Source: Nematopogon swammerdamellus
Taxonomy: Eukaryota > Arthropoda > Insecta > Lepidoptera > Adelidae
Assembly: GCA_946902875.1 (NCBI GenBank)
Contig: OX336339.1
Span: 23,095,349 to 23,159,348, forward strand
Length of the DNA: 64,000 nt
Reading direction: 5' to 3'
The notes below the pieces were generated by a model. It did not search any database. It saw only the letters and a program-made list of their open reading frames with translations, and had not been told where the DNA came from. Within the stretch, counting starts at the first letter, position 1. The number at the start of each line of letters is the position of its first letter. This document shows, in pieces, positions 10,548 through 20,619 of the stretch. A program made the position numbers and the translations under genes.

Positions 10548-10719
10548 GGTCGGTTAACTAAAGCTGGCATGTACACAGTGCTCGCACCAATGCAATTGCC
10601 CGCGTGCGAGTAAGACGTCGCACTGCATACGCACCACGAAAACCCGATCTGTCTCACTCGCACGCGGGCAATTGCATTGGTGTGAGTACTGTGTACGTGC
10701 CAGCTTTAGTTAACCGACC
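10548..10719. mobile_element. Short inverted-repeat MITE
   Basis: GGTCGGTTAACTAAAGCTGG and its complement bound about 63-bp arms with few mismatches. The arms include GCACCAATGCAATTGCCCGC and surround a ~45-bp loop. No target duplication is visible, so the superfamily is unknown. Confidence 0.75.
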
Positions 10720-11469
10720 TATACCCAACGATTAAAAAAAATAAACAGAAACTAATTCATACACAGAAAATGAGTGACGAAATTATATACCACAACGTAC
10801 TTCTACACAACTAGTCGCCTACAGCATAACTAAACTGCATCTTCTCCGGCTTCGCGGTTCCCAGAACTCAGCGCCGTACGTTCGCCTCTCTGCAAATTTC
10901 CAACGGTGCAGCGGCGGTATAAGCTTTCGCTAAGCCTATCGCGGAGGAAGGCTCGAATTAAGCGTACTAGAGAGGTAGCATCTAGTAAGACAGGAGCCGG
11001 CTCAACACGTGCCCGCGTTACTAAGTGATTGGGCATCTCCTCTGTAATACTGATTAGCCCACTCGCGCACGTGCGCCAGAGCGACCCCGTCTGCGACAGG
11101 CTCGAGCACTACTGATTCATGCGATGCGAATGTGCTCTGACTGAAATGCGCTACGCTTCACTCCATACCGGGAGTGCATCTGTGAACTCTCGCAACTCGA
11201 AACAATGTCGTGGAGCGCGGCAACAGTTTTACAGACTTCTGAATTCGGCAGTAAAACCTTTGGTAAAATGTCGTTTTCTGTTTTAAACTTTCAGTCGGAG
11301 ACGGCGAGACGCGAGGCGCGCACAGAACATAAAAACGCGAGTAGAAGTCGCATGATGACTCGTTGTGCGCGTCACAAGTGAGCGTAGCTACGCGCACTTG
11401 ATCTATGCTCACATCAGTCGCCTGTCAATAATGTCACACAAACCATCAAGCTAAAAGCATTAATGAATG
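10720..11469. other. Nothing recognised
   Basis: Moderately GC-rich sequence, possibly single-copy. No frame with recognisable protein features was found. Confidence 0.35.
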
Positions 11470-12030
11470 TCGTACTGTGTACATCGCGGAGGTGGCCAAG
11501 TTCGTTAGGAGAGGATCTCATTTGTTTGAAACCAGTGGAGCTAGTCATGTCTTTTCCACCCGAAACCGTGACAATCTCCGTCCTGTTGAACACACACTCG
11601 CCAGATCTGAAAAATCGGTTTTTGTAATTGGGCCAAAGCTCTATAATAAAATAAACACAGAAATTAAAAATGCTGAATCATTCAACAGCTTTGTCGGCAG
11701 ACTGAAGCGCTTTCTGGTGGAGAAGGCGTACTATTCGGTCGAGGAATTCCTTAACGAATGAGTTTCTGCTTGCTTTTATAGGTATCTAATGTATTATTGA
11801 TGTGCACCTATTTGACTGGCGATTTTATGTCGGATTTATATTATTAATAATTTTAATTTGAATAGGATTTATTTATTATGTTTGAATTTTTTGAATTGAA
11901 ATTGAATTGAATATCGTTAAATTGTATTTTATTTTGTAAATTGTAAAATTTTAAAATGTGTGAATGTGAGTTTGTGACTTGTATATGTTATATACCAATA
12001 AATATTCTATTCTATTCTATTCTATTCTAC
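11470..12030 (+). mobile_element. 5'-truncated CR1-like LINE with (TTCTA)n tail
   Basis: The RT C-terminus is followed by a 240-bp AT-rich UTR and then AATAAATATTCTATTCTATT repeats to about 12030. A short repeat tail in place of poly(A) is characteristic of CR1/L2-type LINEs. A second tail of this kind occurs at 48.68 kb. Confidence 0.7.
11477..11761 (+). pseudogene. LINE reverse transcriptase C-terminal fragment
   Basis: The 94-residue frame ends LEKAYYSVEEFLNE and contains a FVIGPKLYNKINTEIKNAES block. This matches the style of the last domain of CR1/Jockey-type RT proteins (N-K-L-P-x-x-I followed by SF..L...L). The catalytic core is absent because of 5' truncation. The start codon given is arbitrary. 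Confidence 0.7.
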
Positions 12031-12039
12031 TTATATCAA

Positions 12040-12468
12040 CATGTCCCGCGGCACGTAAATGCCGCTCTATGTTGCCTGCTACGTTGCCTCAACGTTGCCG
12101 CGGCAAGTAGATTCCATATTGGATAATGGTTTTTGCCCCCTAGTACATTTAAGGCTTTATTGTACTGTATTAATTTCATAAAATATTAACTCTCTATTGG
12201 ACACAATTGGAAGAAGAACCTTAGACGAAAAGAAACATGAAATACAGGAGTGGGCAAAGGCGGACTTATCATGTCAAGAGATTTCTTCTAGGCAACCTAA
12301 TGAAACAAATATGGATAGTGCAAATGAGAGGGACGATTTTATATACACAATGCAAATAAAAACTGCACATAGAGTTTGTCTATGTAAATGTATGTATCAT
12401 CACATCATACTCTAATGTTTTTGTTTGGGAATTTGGTTACACAGGTATTCATACTAAGTAATTCTACT
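12040..12468. other. Nothing recognised
   Basis: A short GC-richer block (12040-12115) precedes AT-rich sequence. A 72-residue frame at 12197-12415 has no recognisable domain and is treated as chance. Confidence 0.4.
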
Positions 12469-12469
12469 T

Positions 12470-12720
12470 TTTTTTTATGGTTCCGTATCTCTCTTAAAAA
12501 CCGGTAATAAATGCAAGAGGCAAACTTCTTGTGCGAAAAACTCTAAAGTAAAACAACTGATAATTATAAACCGGCCAAATATGAATCGGGTACGCGCTAA
12601 GGGTCCCTAACTGAATGACAGAAAACACAACGTTTGGGTAAATACTTTACACATTTTAAGGTGGTACGGAACCCTCGGTGCGCGAGTCCGACTAGCACTT
12701 GGCGTGTCTTGATGTTCTGT
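12470..12720 (+). mobile_element. Degenerate (GTCY)n-family element
   Basis: GGTTCCGTATCTCTC lies at the left and TACGGAACCCTCGGTGCGCG followed by CACTTGG at the right, bracketing a short diverged interior without microsatellite. The right end is the typical hairpin end of the family. Confidence 0.55.
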
Positions 12721-13019
12721 GGAGACGCGGGCACGCTGCGGGCGATACTGCCTTGTCGCAGTAATTTTTATAATCTAGATCGGCCGTCAGTCATGCGGCT
12801 AGTGGTCTCCGCGCCACCGCCGTCTACTTAAAACACTGGTGACCTATAGAGGATAACTTCGTAAATGCATAAAACATGCTTTGAAAGAGGACGAGCTGAA
12901 TAATTAAAATATTGTAAAATTTCTCCGTTTTAACTTACAGTTTTCATCAAAAGAAAGAGTAAATTAGCATTTAATGGATAATAAAAGGAAAAAGATAACG
13001 TTTAAGGGGAAGACAAAAC

Positions 13020-13310
13020 CAGGCCTCACGCACTCTATGTACTTGCGCGCGCTAACTACCTATCGCCCGGCGGGCCGCCGGCGATCTAATTCAGTGAAAT
13101 TCGTCAGCCGCGCGAAGCATACCTACACGCGCGCCCACGCAACTGCGCGCAGCTGCAAAGTAATAATCACTTTACAATCGATCGTTTAGGGACATTTTCG
13201 CACGCAGCGATTGGCGACCTGAAGCATTAGGCTATTAAAGCCGTAGGTATGGATCTTTTTCTATGGAGAGATTTATCTGTTACGAAGTAACTATTAAGTA
13301 ATCTGTGACA
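13020..13310 (+). repeat. Dispersed ~290-bp repeat, copy 1
   Basis: It runs from AGGCCTCACGCACTCTATG to TAACTATTAAGTAATCTGTG. Inverted copies lie at 16665-16960 and 59898-60192. All three yield similar translated frames (a THSMYLRALTTYRP-like string), which reflects shared DNA. Class unknown. Confidence 0.75.
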
Positions 13311-13735
13311 AAACTAACATAATTTGTGAGTGAATGTAGTATTGTCTTGTTGTCTGCAGTTTGCGAACGCACGCCAGCTGTGCGTCTAGTGGGGGCGGGG
13401 CGGCGGAGGGACGAGAGCGGGGTCGCCGGTGGCTGAGGCGGCGGCACTTGCAACATGCAATATATTATTCAACGTCTTACTGCAAGCGGCTGCAGAGCGC
13501 AGCTGCTGCCCCCGGCCGCGGCGCGGCGGCGGCCGAAATGTTGAGTTATGGGTTGGTCGACGGCGTCCTATTACAGATTTATGGGATTCATGTTGCAATG
13601 TTTTACGAGAATGTCGTGAAAATTTAGATCAAATTTTTTGTTAAATACATGCACACTTACAAAATAATACTTACTTATTCTCTTTAAGTAATTATGACCA
13701 CTGCGAAGATACGGGGCGTTAAAAGTACGCCGTAC
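13311..13735. other. CpG-rich stretch without a supported gene
   Basis: Bases 13370-13540 are strongly GC-rich, with overlapping frames on both strands. This may be a CpG-rich regulatory or single-copy segment, but no promoter motif can be assigned. Confidence 0.35.
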
Positions 13736-13772
13736 TGGCACTGATTACTTAATAGTTACTTCGTGTACTACT
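13736..13772. repeat. End fragment of the ~290-bp repeat
   Basis: GATTACTTAATAGTTACTTC at this position is the same string found at the ends of the copies at 16.67 and 13.3 kb. Only about 30 bp are shared. Confidence 0.5.
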
Positions 13773-13954
13773 GGTTTCTGTAAAGTAGCACCGCGCCGCC
13801 GCCGGTGCTCGAAATTTACGGCTTGTTGCGGATTTTTATTAAAAAATTTTTTTTATGTTATTTTAGACATATTTCAAGGAGACCCTTGAAGAGAACGGCA
13901 ATATATAGAATATTTAGGTTTTGCTATCCATAACGAAATAACTCTCTTAACAAT

Positions 13955-14265
13955 TTTTGGAACGAAGTTTTAATCTCCAGACACTTGGCGAATGAGAGCT
14001 AGACGGAAAAGTGTAACACTTCGATCGTCACGAGACTTTTGTTGTAGTATGTGTGTTTACAAGCGTATGTGTATGTTTATGTATGTGCTTATGTGCGTAT
14101 TACTGCAGTATAGACGTCATTATTATTTTTTATTTTTCATTTAATTACTCTCAAACGTTGTTAATTTATTTCATGGTGTCTATTAAGTATTTAATACATA
14201 ATATATAGCGAAAGGAACTTCGTTCCAACCGCGTGTCCCACGAGACCTCTTGTCTTTTTTATTTT
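13955..14265 (+). mobile_element. GGAACGAAG-type element, uninterrupted copy
   Basis: It begins TTTTTGGAACGAAGTTTTAA. It contains CAGACACTTGGCGAATGAG and CAGTATAGACGTCATTATT, and ends with AGGAACTTCGTTCCAACC plus TGTCCCACGAGACCTC. The inverted GGAACGAAG/CTTCGTTCC pair near both ends suggests a non-autonomous DNA element. A second copy at 27.98-28.69 kb is split by a SINE. Confidence 0.65.
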
Positions 14266-14363
14266 TCAGTTAATTTCTTAGTACACTTGAATTCGTCATA
14301 CTAGAATCAAATCAACCAGAAATTTAAAAAGTTCAAAATACTGTGTTTTAAAGTAAAAAAAAA

Positions 14364-14622
14364 AAATTGGTTGTCTGTAAAGTCGGTTTACGGACGATAG
14401 TTTTACGTGATAACGTCATAAAGTGGTAAGACTACTTTCAATTTCTGCTGCCCTGGTACTTTAGAACCAGAGAGATAAGTGTGTACAAGCCGACGCTTGG
14501 GCCGATTGTGCCTCTCTATCGCTTGTTACGCGCTCTCGCTTGCACACACAGGCTCAGATGGAACGTGACATTTTTTCGTGCGTGCAGCCGGTGTTCATCA
14601 ATTTATAAGACGTATTATAGAT
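14364..14622 (+). mobile_element. TTGGTTGTCTGTAAAGTCGG element, copy 1
   Basis: It opens with TTGGTTGTCTGTAAAGTCGG, then TTTTACGTGATAACGTCATA. It shares GCCTCTCTATCGCTTGTTAC and CAGCCGGTGTTCATCAATTT with an inverted copy at 37.34-37.68 kb. No coding capacity. Confidence 0.7.
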
Positions 14623-14624
14623 AA

Positions 14625-14986
14625 TGCATTTCGTAGGTTAGGCTACCAATGTCGACGTCGACATCGCCTCGCCGGCTCATAGTCGACATATAGCAAGGAT
14701 CACGTTGTACAGACGTGACACGCGACATCCCGAACAGCGCAATGTCTCTTCAGTAGTCGTGTAATTAAGGGGATCCGGTTAATCCTATTAATATAAGGTG
14801 TCTCATTATTGAGCGTCGTAATCTGTTACAGGCTTCCTTTGTCAGTCGCCTTGCACATTCAAATCTCATTCCATTTGGCTGTTTATTATTGATAGATGTA
14901 TCGTGGGAGGATTACGGCTTAGTATGTACTGGGGATATTTAGTAAAGCCCCCTGATACTATATTGTATTTGTAATATAGTTATACT
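14625..14986. other. Nothing recognised
   Basis: Mixed-composition sequence with no repeat or gene that I can support. Confidence 0.4.
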
Positions 14987-14987
14987 A

Positions 14988-15324
14988 GCTTTTGCCCGCG
15001 GCTTCGCTCGCGTTAAATTCGAATTTAATAAGAAGAAAGTAAGTAAGCCCACTATCTTACCTTTATTTCGGCGCGCGGAACCATTCGGTTTGCATGAGAG
15101 CCACATCTTAGCGTAACCGAAAAAAAATTTTTATTTAGCCTATCCTGTGTCGTGTCCCGCATAATCGAATGTTATTGTACTAAGTTTCGTCGAAGTCAGA
15201 TGATCGATTTAAGAGTTATGGAGGAACATACATACAGAAAAGATTTCTAAAAATCGTCAATTTTGTTTTTGTATCACAAAGTAACTTACTCCATGGCCAT
15301 CCCTTACATATTTATTATTAGTAG
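14988..15324 (+). mobile_element. CTAGCTTTTGCCCGCGG repeat
   Basis: Starts ACTAGCTTTTGCCCGCGGCT, keeps GAGAGCCACATCTTAGCGTA and GATCGATTTAAGAGTTATGG, and ends CATCCCTTACATATTTATTA. It is near full length compared with the copies at 2.96 and 55.2 kb. Confidence 0.75.
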
Positions 15325-15351
15325 TATAGTATAGTGTTGACGACGTAGAGG

Positions 15352-15545
15352 TACAAGTTTTACCTTGTGAAAATTACATACAAACTGCGACATATGGCGC
15401 CGAACCACCCATAAGGTGTCTAATGAATGACCCATGAACATTCGGTCGTATGTGGGGGTTGCGAATGCCATGCCGACCTGACAGGTGGCCCGCCTATCAT
15501 TCACGCCCATCTTGAAGGACCCTGATATTCTTGTTCTCCTGCATG
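15352..15545 (-). mobile_element. LINE 3' end (RT C-terminus relic)
   Basis: The minus strand carries AAGATGGGCGTGAATGATAG, ACCTGTCAGGTCGGCATGG and the CCTTATGGGTGG block of the 17.4-kb LINE tail. A short duplication (gggcgtgaatgataggcggg) breaks its frame. Confidence 0.6.
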
Positions 15546-16088
15546 CACTATTTCCACATCCCAAAGGTTACCGAGAACATAACTTATTATGACATTAAGC
15601 TCTTCTGTTAAACCGAATTTCTATGAATTTGTGTTCAATAAAGAATCAAATAATATTAGGTACTTGACAGGAAATAAAGTTGACTTAGAATGAAAATCAG
15701 CATTGCAACGCGCACATCAGTCGGCGGCATAGTTGATCAGGCTTTATCGCAGGCCGCGTACAAGCGCAGACACGACCGCAGAGACATTAGTGAGGCGGGC
15801 TGCCCGCAGACGCGGCCGATGGAACGTGTGGGGTGCCATCACACCGCGACCGAGCTGCCTTGACGTGCCACATGGCTTGTCGACCCCCACGTCGTCGTCG
15901 TCGTGTCTGCTATCTTTCATGTTCAGCGATTTGGGTTGTTGTGCGAGTATCGCGAGTGTCTCGAGCGGTATAGCTGTGCGGGAATCTGTCTAGATTTGAG
16001 GACGATATTTCATTTGGAGGTGTAATTGTGAAAATACATATTTTAAAATTTGTTCAAGATGTCAGTCAGGGTGATTTTTTCTCGGGAG
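15546..16088. other. No gene recognised
   Basis: A GC-rich part (15740-15930) with a short CGT run lies in otherwise AT-rich sequence. The 86-residue frame there has no recognisable feature. Confidence 0.4.
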
Positions 16089-16089
16089 A

Positions 16090-16463
16090 TTTTTTTTATG
16101 CAAACTGATACGGTTGGCTACCTCACCTACAAAATCCGTGATGTCAGCCCATAACACCGGGTGAACTAGGTGCCATGTCAGTGCTTCCCTTCATTTCATG
16201 TCCGCTACACTGAACTAGACGGAAAACACGGACTATTTACATAGCCGTTCCGTCAGAAGTTTCATTCAGTGCGGTGGTATCTACCCGGGCGGGATGAACC
16301 ATACCACCTAGTAAGGTAAGAAGAGAAGGGAGCTACAGTTTTACGTGGAATCCGAACCACGGTCAGCCTCCAAGGATCGAGGGGTCACCCATCCAAGTAC
16401 TGACCGCGCCAAGGTGTGCTTAACAATAGTCGACCGACCGCACCACTGAGCTACCCATGCTGA
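16090..16463 (-). mobile_element. SINE, full length, minus strand
   Basis: A T-run marks the tail and the copy ends at GAGCTACCCATGCTGACA, the head in reverse. In sense orientation it keeps the A-box region, the 5S-like part (CCATCCAAGTACTGACCGCG in reverse) and the B box (GAATCCGAACCACGG). Confidence 0.8.
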
Positions 16464-16664
16464 CATAACAAATAATATATTTTATTACAACTTAATTCCG
16501 AGTATACTACGCTAATTGGTTTAGAATCTAAACTTTAGATGCTCTGATTAGGTATGCTATTCGAGGCGAGACTAGATATTAAATAGGTTTTTTTCTCTAC
16601 AAATTCATCTACCATCATTCGGATGACGTTCATTAGATGTGTTTAGTGACGGTCGACGTGACGG

Positions 16665-16960
16665 CACAGATTACTTAATAGTTACTTCGTAACAGATAAA
16701 TCACTCCATAGAAAATTTTCCTACCTTCGGGCTTTAATAGCCTACTGTTTCACGTCGCCAATCGCTGCGTGCGAAAATGTACCTGAACGATCGAGTGTAA
16801 AGTGCATTATTGCTTTGCAGCTGCGCGCAGTTGCATGGGCGAGCGTGTAGGTGTGCTCCGCGCGGCTGACGAATTTCTACTGAATTAGACCGCCGGCGGT
16901 CCACCGGGCGGTAGGTAGTTAGCGCGTGCAAGTACATAGAGTGCGTGAGGCCTGGTGACG
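16665..16960 (-). repeat. Dispersed ~290-bp repeat, copy 2
   Basis: Inverted relative to copy 1. It starts CACAGATTACTTAATAGTTA and ends GTGCGTGAGGCCTGG. The 80-residue frame here is repeat read-through, not a gene. Confidence 0.75.
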
Positions 16961-17364
16961 GTACCACATGCATCAATATGTACCTGTACCTACTGCCGTA
17001 CCGGGAGCGACACCGTACGTCAGTCAGTAGGTACAGCTTCCTGCGTTAGGTATTTGGAGAAAGGGTGTTCGCTTTAGTCTGTTCACATTGCCTGTCGTGT
17101 TTAACATGCTTGAGGCAAGTTTCCAATCAACTTGCCGCTATGTGATATGCGCTTGCTGTAACTGATTTTACGTTGGCATAGATATTATAAATAAGAAATG
17201 CTTTATTGCTCCAAAAATATTTAACAGAAACAATTAGGTACGACATAATATCAAATACATGACTACTGCAAATGAAGACTTATCATATCACATAGGTACG
17301 TACATATAGGTATTTTAGCGACTATTTTAGCGCGAGAATTTAAAATGCATACACTTTACTAGTA
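16961..17364. other. Nothing recognised
   Basis: AT-rich sequence without an identifiable repeat or frame. Confidence 0.4.
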
Positions 17365-17381
17365 GGTAACAGAACCGGTAA

Positions 17382-17575
17382 CTCTGGAACGCTCTCCCTG
17401 CACATATATTTCCTCCCAAGTACAGTCTCGAGTCCTTCAAGAGGGGCGTGAATGGGCACCTGTCAGGTCGGCGTGGAATTCACAACCTCCGCATACGACC
17501 GAATGTCCATGGGCGTCGTCAGACACCTTACGGGTGGCTCGTCGCCATTTGTCGTTCTTTCAATAAAAAAAAAAT
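17382..17575 (+). pseudogene. LINE reverse transcriptase C-terminus running into its A tail
   Basis: The frame reads LWNALPAHIFPPKYSLESFK, then GVNGHLSGRRGIHN and a PYGWLVAICRSFN ending, and passes straight into lysine codons of the A tail without a stop. W-N-x-L-P-x-x-x-F-P followed by F(K)xxV is the usual C-terminal signature of Jockey-like RT proteins. The rest of the protein is absent. Related relics lie at 2.8, 15.4, 19.6, 37.1 and 60.5 kb. Confidence 0.7.
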
Positions 17576-17644
17576 CCATATGCAAATGTGAAAATTAAAA
17601 ATATCAAGATCTTTATTCCACTTACGATTATGTTTGTAGGTAGG

Positions 17645-17678
17645 TACCAAAGAGTTTGTGTTGCCAAACTCTTTGGTA
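17645..17678. repeat. Small perfect hairpin (TACCAAAGAGTTTG)
   Basis: TACCAAAGAGTTTG, loop TGTTGC, CAAACTCTTTGGTA. The same arm start recurs in the hairpin at 42978-43031, so this may be a minimal MITE or a terminus relic. Confidence 0.7.
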
Positions 17679-17699
17679 GGTACTAATAAAATACGTATT

Positions 17700-18069
17700 A
17701 TTTCTCATCAAATTTTCAATCAATTTCCATCAAATCCAAACCTTTCAAAAGCCCACTGGTAGGCTTCGCAACATAATTGAGTCAATCACAAGTCCGTGTG
17801 CTGTATCGAGCAGTCTCGCGAGCTCGGTCCGTCCGCCGACCTCACTCCCGTGTCGGTTGAGTTGCGCAACTGTTTCGAATGTAATTGTGCGAGTTGAGAA
17901 GTTGTGCGGAGTTCCGCGCTGCAAATCATGCGTTTCATTAGAAAAGCACACAACTGCCTCCAAGCTGTCCGTCCGGGCCGCGGCGCTGGAAGCAGCGGCG
18001 GTGGTCTGAAGCGCGCCGCACACGATGAAGATGCTATAATATTTTATCTTAAGACTTAAGATGAAAATA
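17700..18069. other. No gene recognised
   Basis: A GC-richer segment (17790-18030) is open on the minus strand for about 130 codons, but its composition and product show no recognisable features. Confidence 0.35.
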
Positions 18070-18073
18070 TATA

Positions 18074-18369
18074 CACGGTGTTGCAACCCCAACCGTAAAA
18101 CCCGAAAGGGGGTGATTCTGTACGTGAAATAGAACAACTTTTGTTTTACGACTTTTTAATTTGAAAAAAAAATAATTTTTTTTCCATACAAATTTTAAAT
18201 ACCTACCTACCTATTCTCAAAATGTATGGAGAAAAAAAGTTTTTTTTTTTTTTTTTTTTTTTAAATTGTTTAAAAAAAAATTTTTCACCACAGAAGTTGT
18301 TTAGTTTCACATATAGATAACCCCCCTTATGCCAGTTAAATATATTACGGGGGCAACTGCAACACCGTG
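18074..18369. mobile_element. MITE with CACGGTGTTGCA termini, TATA duplication
   Basis: CACGGTGTTGCA at 18074 and TGCAACACCGTG ending at 18369 form 12-bp ends, flanked by TATA on both sides (18070-18073, 18370-18373). The interior is AT-rich with a 23-nt T-run. No coding capacity. Confidence 0.7.
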
Positions 18370-18617
18370 TATAAGGTCTTTCATTAGTAGGTAACTTTAC
18401 TCTAAGGGGTGTATGTGTATCAGATACTGATCACGTTCCCATACCAATTTTTTTTACGTTATAAAAAAACTCCTCAAATTTAATACGTGAAGTGCGCGTA
18501 TTTCACCTTAATAAGTAGGTTTTTTATATCGTAAAATAATTGGTATGGGAACGTGATCAGTATCTGATACACATACACCCCTTAGCGTAGCGTTACCTAC
18601 TATTGAAAGACCTTATA
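18370..18617. mobile_element. Palindromic MITE starting TATAAGGTCTTTC
   Basis: The arms TATAAGGTCTTTCATTAGTA and TACTATTGAAAGACCTTATA continue inward through GTATCAGATACTGATCACGT to give about 85-bp near-perfect inverted repeats. Its left terminus overlaps the TATA used by the previous MITE, which therefore inserted at its very end. Confidence 0.8.
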
Positions 18618-19225
18618 ATATATTATCTTCGTCGTATGTGATGGTTCAAAGGAATTTATGGTGAGCGATATTGTTAAATCTGCTCTAAGGTAAAATATAT
18701 TTTTTTTATTATCTTCATCATGTGTGACGCTCTGGAATCTAGGCCGACCAATGCCGGGTTCGTACAGACCGCACTTACCGCTTACACTTGATCGCACATG
18801 TCGTATTCTGATTCAATTGTATAATAGAAAATGTTTTATTTATAATAATTATACTCGGTGTTTCATTTAGCAAATAATTAACTTAAAAGTATTATTAAAT
18901 AGGTTTACACTTTTGTATAATTCCTTAGCGAACGGAAACATTAGCATTGTTGCCACCGAATAAAGTCATCTCATCTAATATTTTTTTGTATACTTACATA
19001 ATGTTAAATAAATATACAACAACACTGTTACATGTTAAAATTAAAATTGTATTGAACTATGTCTCTACACTTTTCCGGCCTACTTATTCTAGATACTTCG
19101 CATGACATGGGTCAGTTAAAGGAGTGCCTGTCATTAAAATAGCACTGCCCATTTCCACGAAATCGGTCGCAAAGCTTCAAATTCACTCACAATACGGGGC
19201 GAGTACGTACCCAAAGGCGAGCGCA
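18618..19225. other. Nothing recognised
   Basis: AT-rich sequence with scattered short repeats. No supported feature. Confidence 0.35.
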
Positions 19226-19305
19226 GTTTGTTGTACATAGTTAAAAATCACAGAACACAAAAATACGTTATGCGTACCGCAAGTGATCGTAGCTACAGTC
19301 CGCGC

Positions 19306-19470
19306 ACGAGCTCCGAGGAATCGGTGGCTGTGGTAATTAATTTATTACAGAATTTGTATATAATTTTTTATATAGATTCACATTTTGTGATGATTATACT
19401 AGGCGACTAATTTATAATGTAAAAATTCTATATCATTTTTTCCCCAGCCACCGATTCCTTGGAGCTCGTC
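19306..19470. repeat. Inverted repeat with ~24-bp arms
   Basis: CGAGCTCCGAGGAATCGGTG with GCTG, and CAGCCACCGATTCCTTGGAG with CTCG, flank about 110 bp of AT-rich loop. It could be a degenerate MITE. Confidence 0.6.
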
Positions 19471-19549
19471 GGACAAAATATGCTGGAAAAGACGGACAGT
19501 GATAACAGTGACAAGAGTGATCCTATAATAACACAAATACATTGTATGG

Positions 19550-19608
19550 TGTTACGTAACCCTCGTTGTCGACTCCGACTCGCACTCGGCCTGTTTTTTA
19601 TTAATGTT
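19550..19608 (+). mobile_element. (GTCY)n-family right-end fragment
   Basis: GTAACCCTCGTTGTCGACTC followed by CTCGCACTCGGCCTGTTTTT is a diverged copy of the family's right end hairpin. It is directly followed by a LINE 3' relic. Confidence 0.5.
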
Positions 19609-19795
19609 TTGTGGAACGCACTCCCTGCTCATCTATGTACGAGTATTTACTCCTAAGTGCAGCCTGGAGTTTTTCAAAGTTGGCAGGCATGGCGTTCGCA
19701 ATCCCTGTGCATCACAGAACGTCCATGGGAATCGTTACACACCTACTCGTAAGTGAAACGACGGCACATGTCGCGCTTTCATAAAAAAAAAATTG
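19609..19795 (+). mobile_element. LINE 3' relic of a second subfamily
   Basis: The frame WNALPAHLCTSIYS is followed by diverged sequence with GGCATGGCGTTCGCAATC and CATGGGAATCGTTACACACC, ending in TTTCATAAAAAAAAA. It resembles the minus-strand relic at 37.03-37.24 kb more than that at 17.4 kb. Confidence 0.6.
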
Positions 19796-20618
19796 TCACA
19801 AAGCGCAATTATAAGCTAAACTGTGCGACTCCGCAGAAAGCTGCGATTCACACGATATGGGTCACTGGCAACTTTTCTAACAAGACAATAAAGTCGGAGC
19901 GACCCGGGGCGGGGGCGCGGCGCGGCGCCCGAGCCTCGCCACGCGCGGACAGGAAGCGTTTGTGAATATTTCACACGGGACATAACACCCGTCCCGCCTC
20001 CGCACCCGCCCCGCCCCGCAACCGGATGACGTTCTTTGTGTAACGCGAAAATGTATCATGCAGCCTCTCGGCGTCGGGAACTTTACACTACGAGACCGCG
20101 ACACGCGCTCTCGCGACCGCCGCTGTCACATCCGGCGCGCCGCGGCGGCGGCCGCCGCTCTCGAGTAATTCGAGTGACGCTTTTACGTTTTATACTACAG
20201 TCGTGTAATATATTACTTCGCAATTTCCATATAAATGCAAATCATTTGTGTCTATTAAAATGAAATGGGGCTGCGAAGTTTAAAGCCCAACAGAACTTGG
20301 GTCCCGATTTACGCTCCGACTCTGATAAAATATTCCCGTGGGTGGACAAACACGGAGCGAGTCTGGCGAATACATAATTTGACGGTAGCTATCGCGCGCC
20401 GCGCTCGCCGCACTGTCTCCTCGTCAAACGGACACGAGCACACGAAATTCGGCGCTACATCAGGAGAGCGGCACAGAACAAACACTGGTTAATGTCACCG
20501 TGCGGCGACTTATCATTAGTATGAAGACCAGTGTAACCAAATTTCCGTACAAAACATAATATTTGTGATTGTAGTGTAATAATTGATCGCTTTAATACAC
20601 ATTTTTGTGCGGCTATCG
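19796..20618. other. CpG-rich stretch, no supported gene
   Basis: Bases 19890-20170 are strongly GC-rich on an AT-rich background, with overlapping frames on both strands. Conserved non-coding or promoter-like DNA is possible, but nothing specific is visible. Confidence 0.35.
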
Positions 20619-20619
20619 C

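Noticed and set aside
12974..13189. Possible conserved small protein (THSMYLRALTTYRP-like) also at 16.8 and 60.1 kb
   Set aside because: The similarity extends through flanking non-coding repeat DNA and frames shift between copies, so it reflects a dispersed repeat.
17745..18137. 130-residue minus-strand frame
   Set aside because: No recognisable domain and it runs into the end of a MITE.
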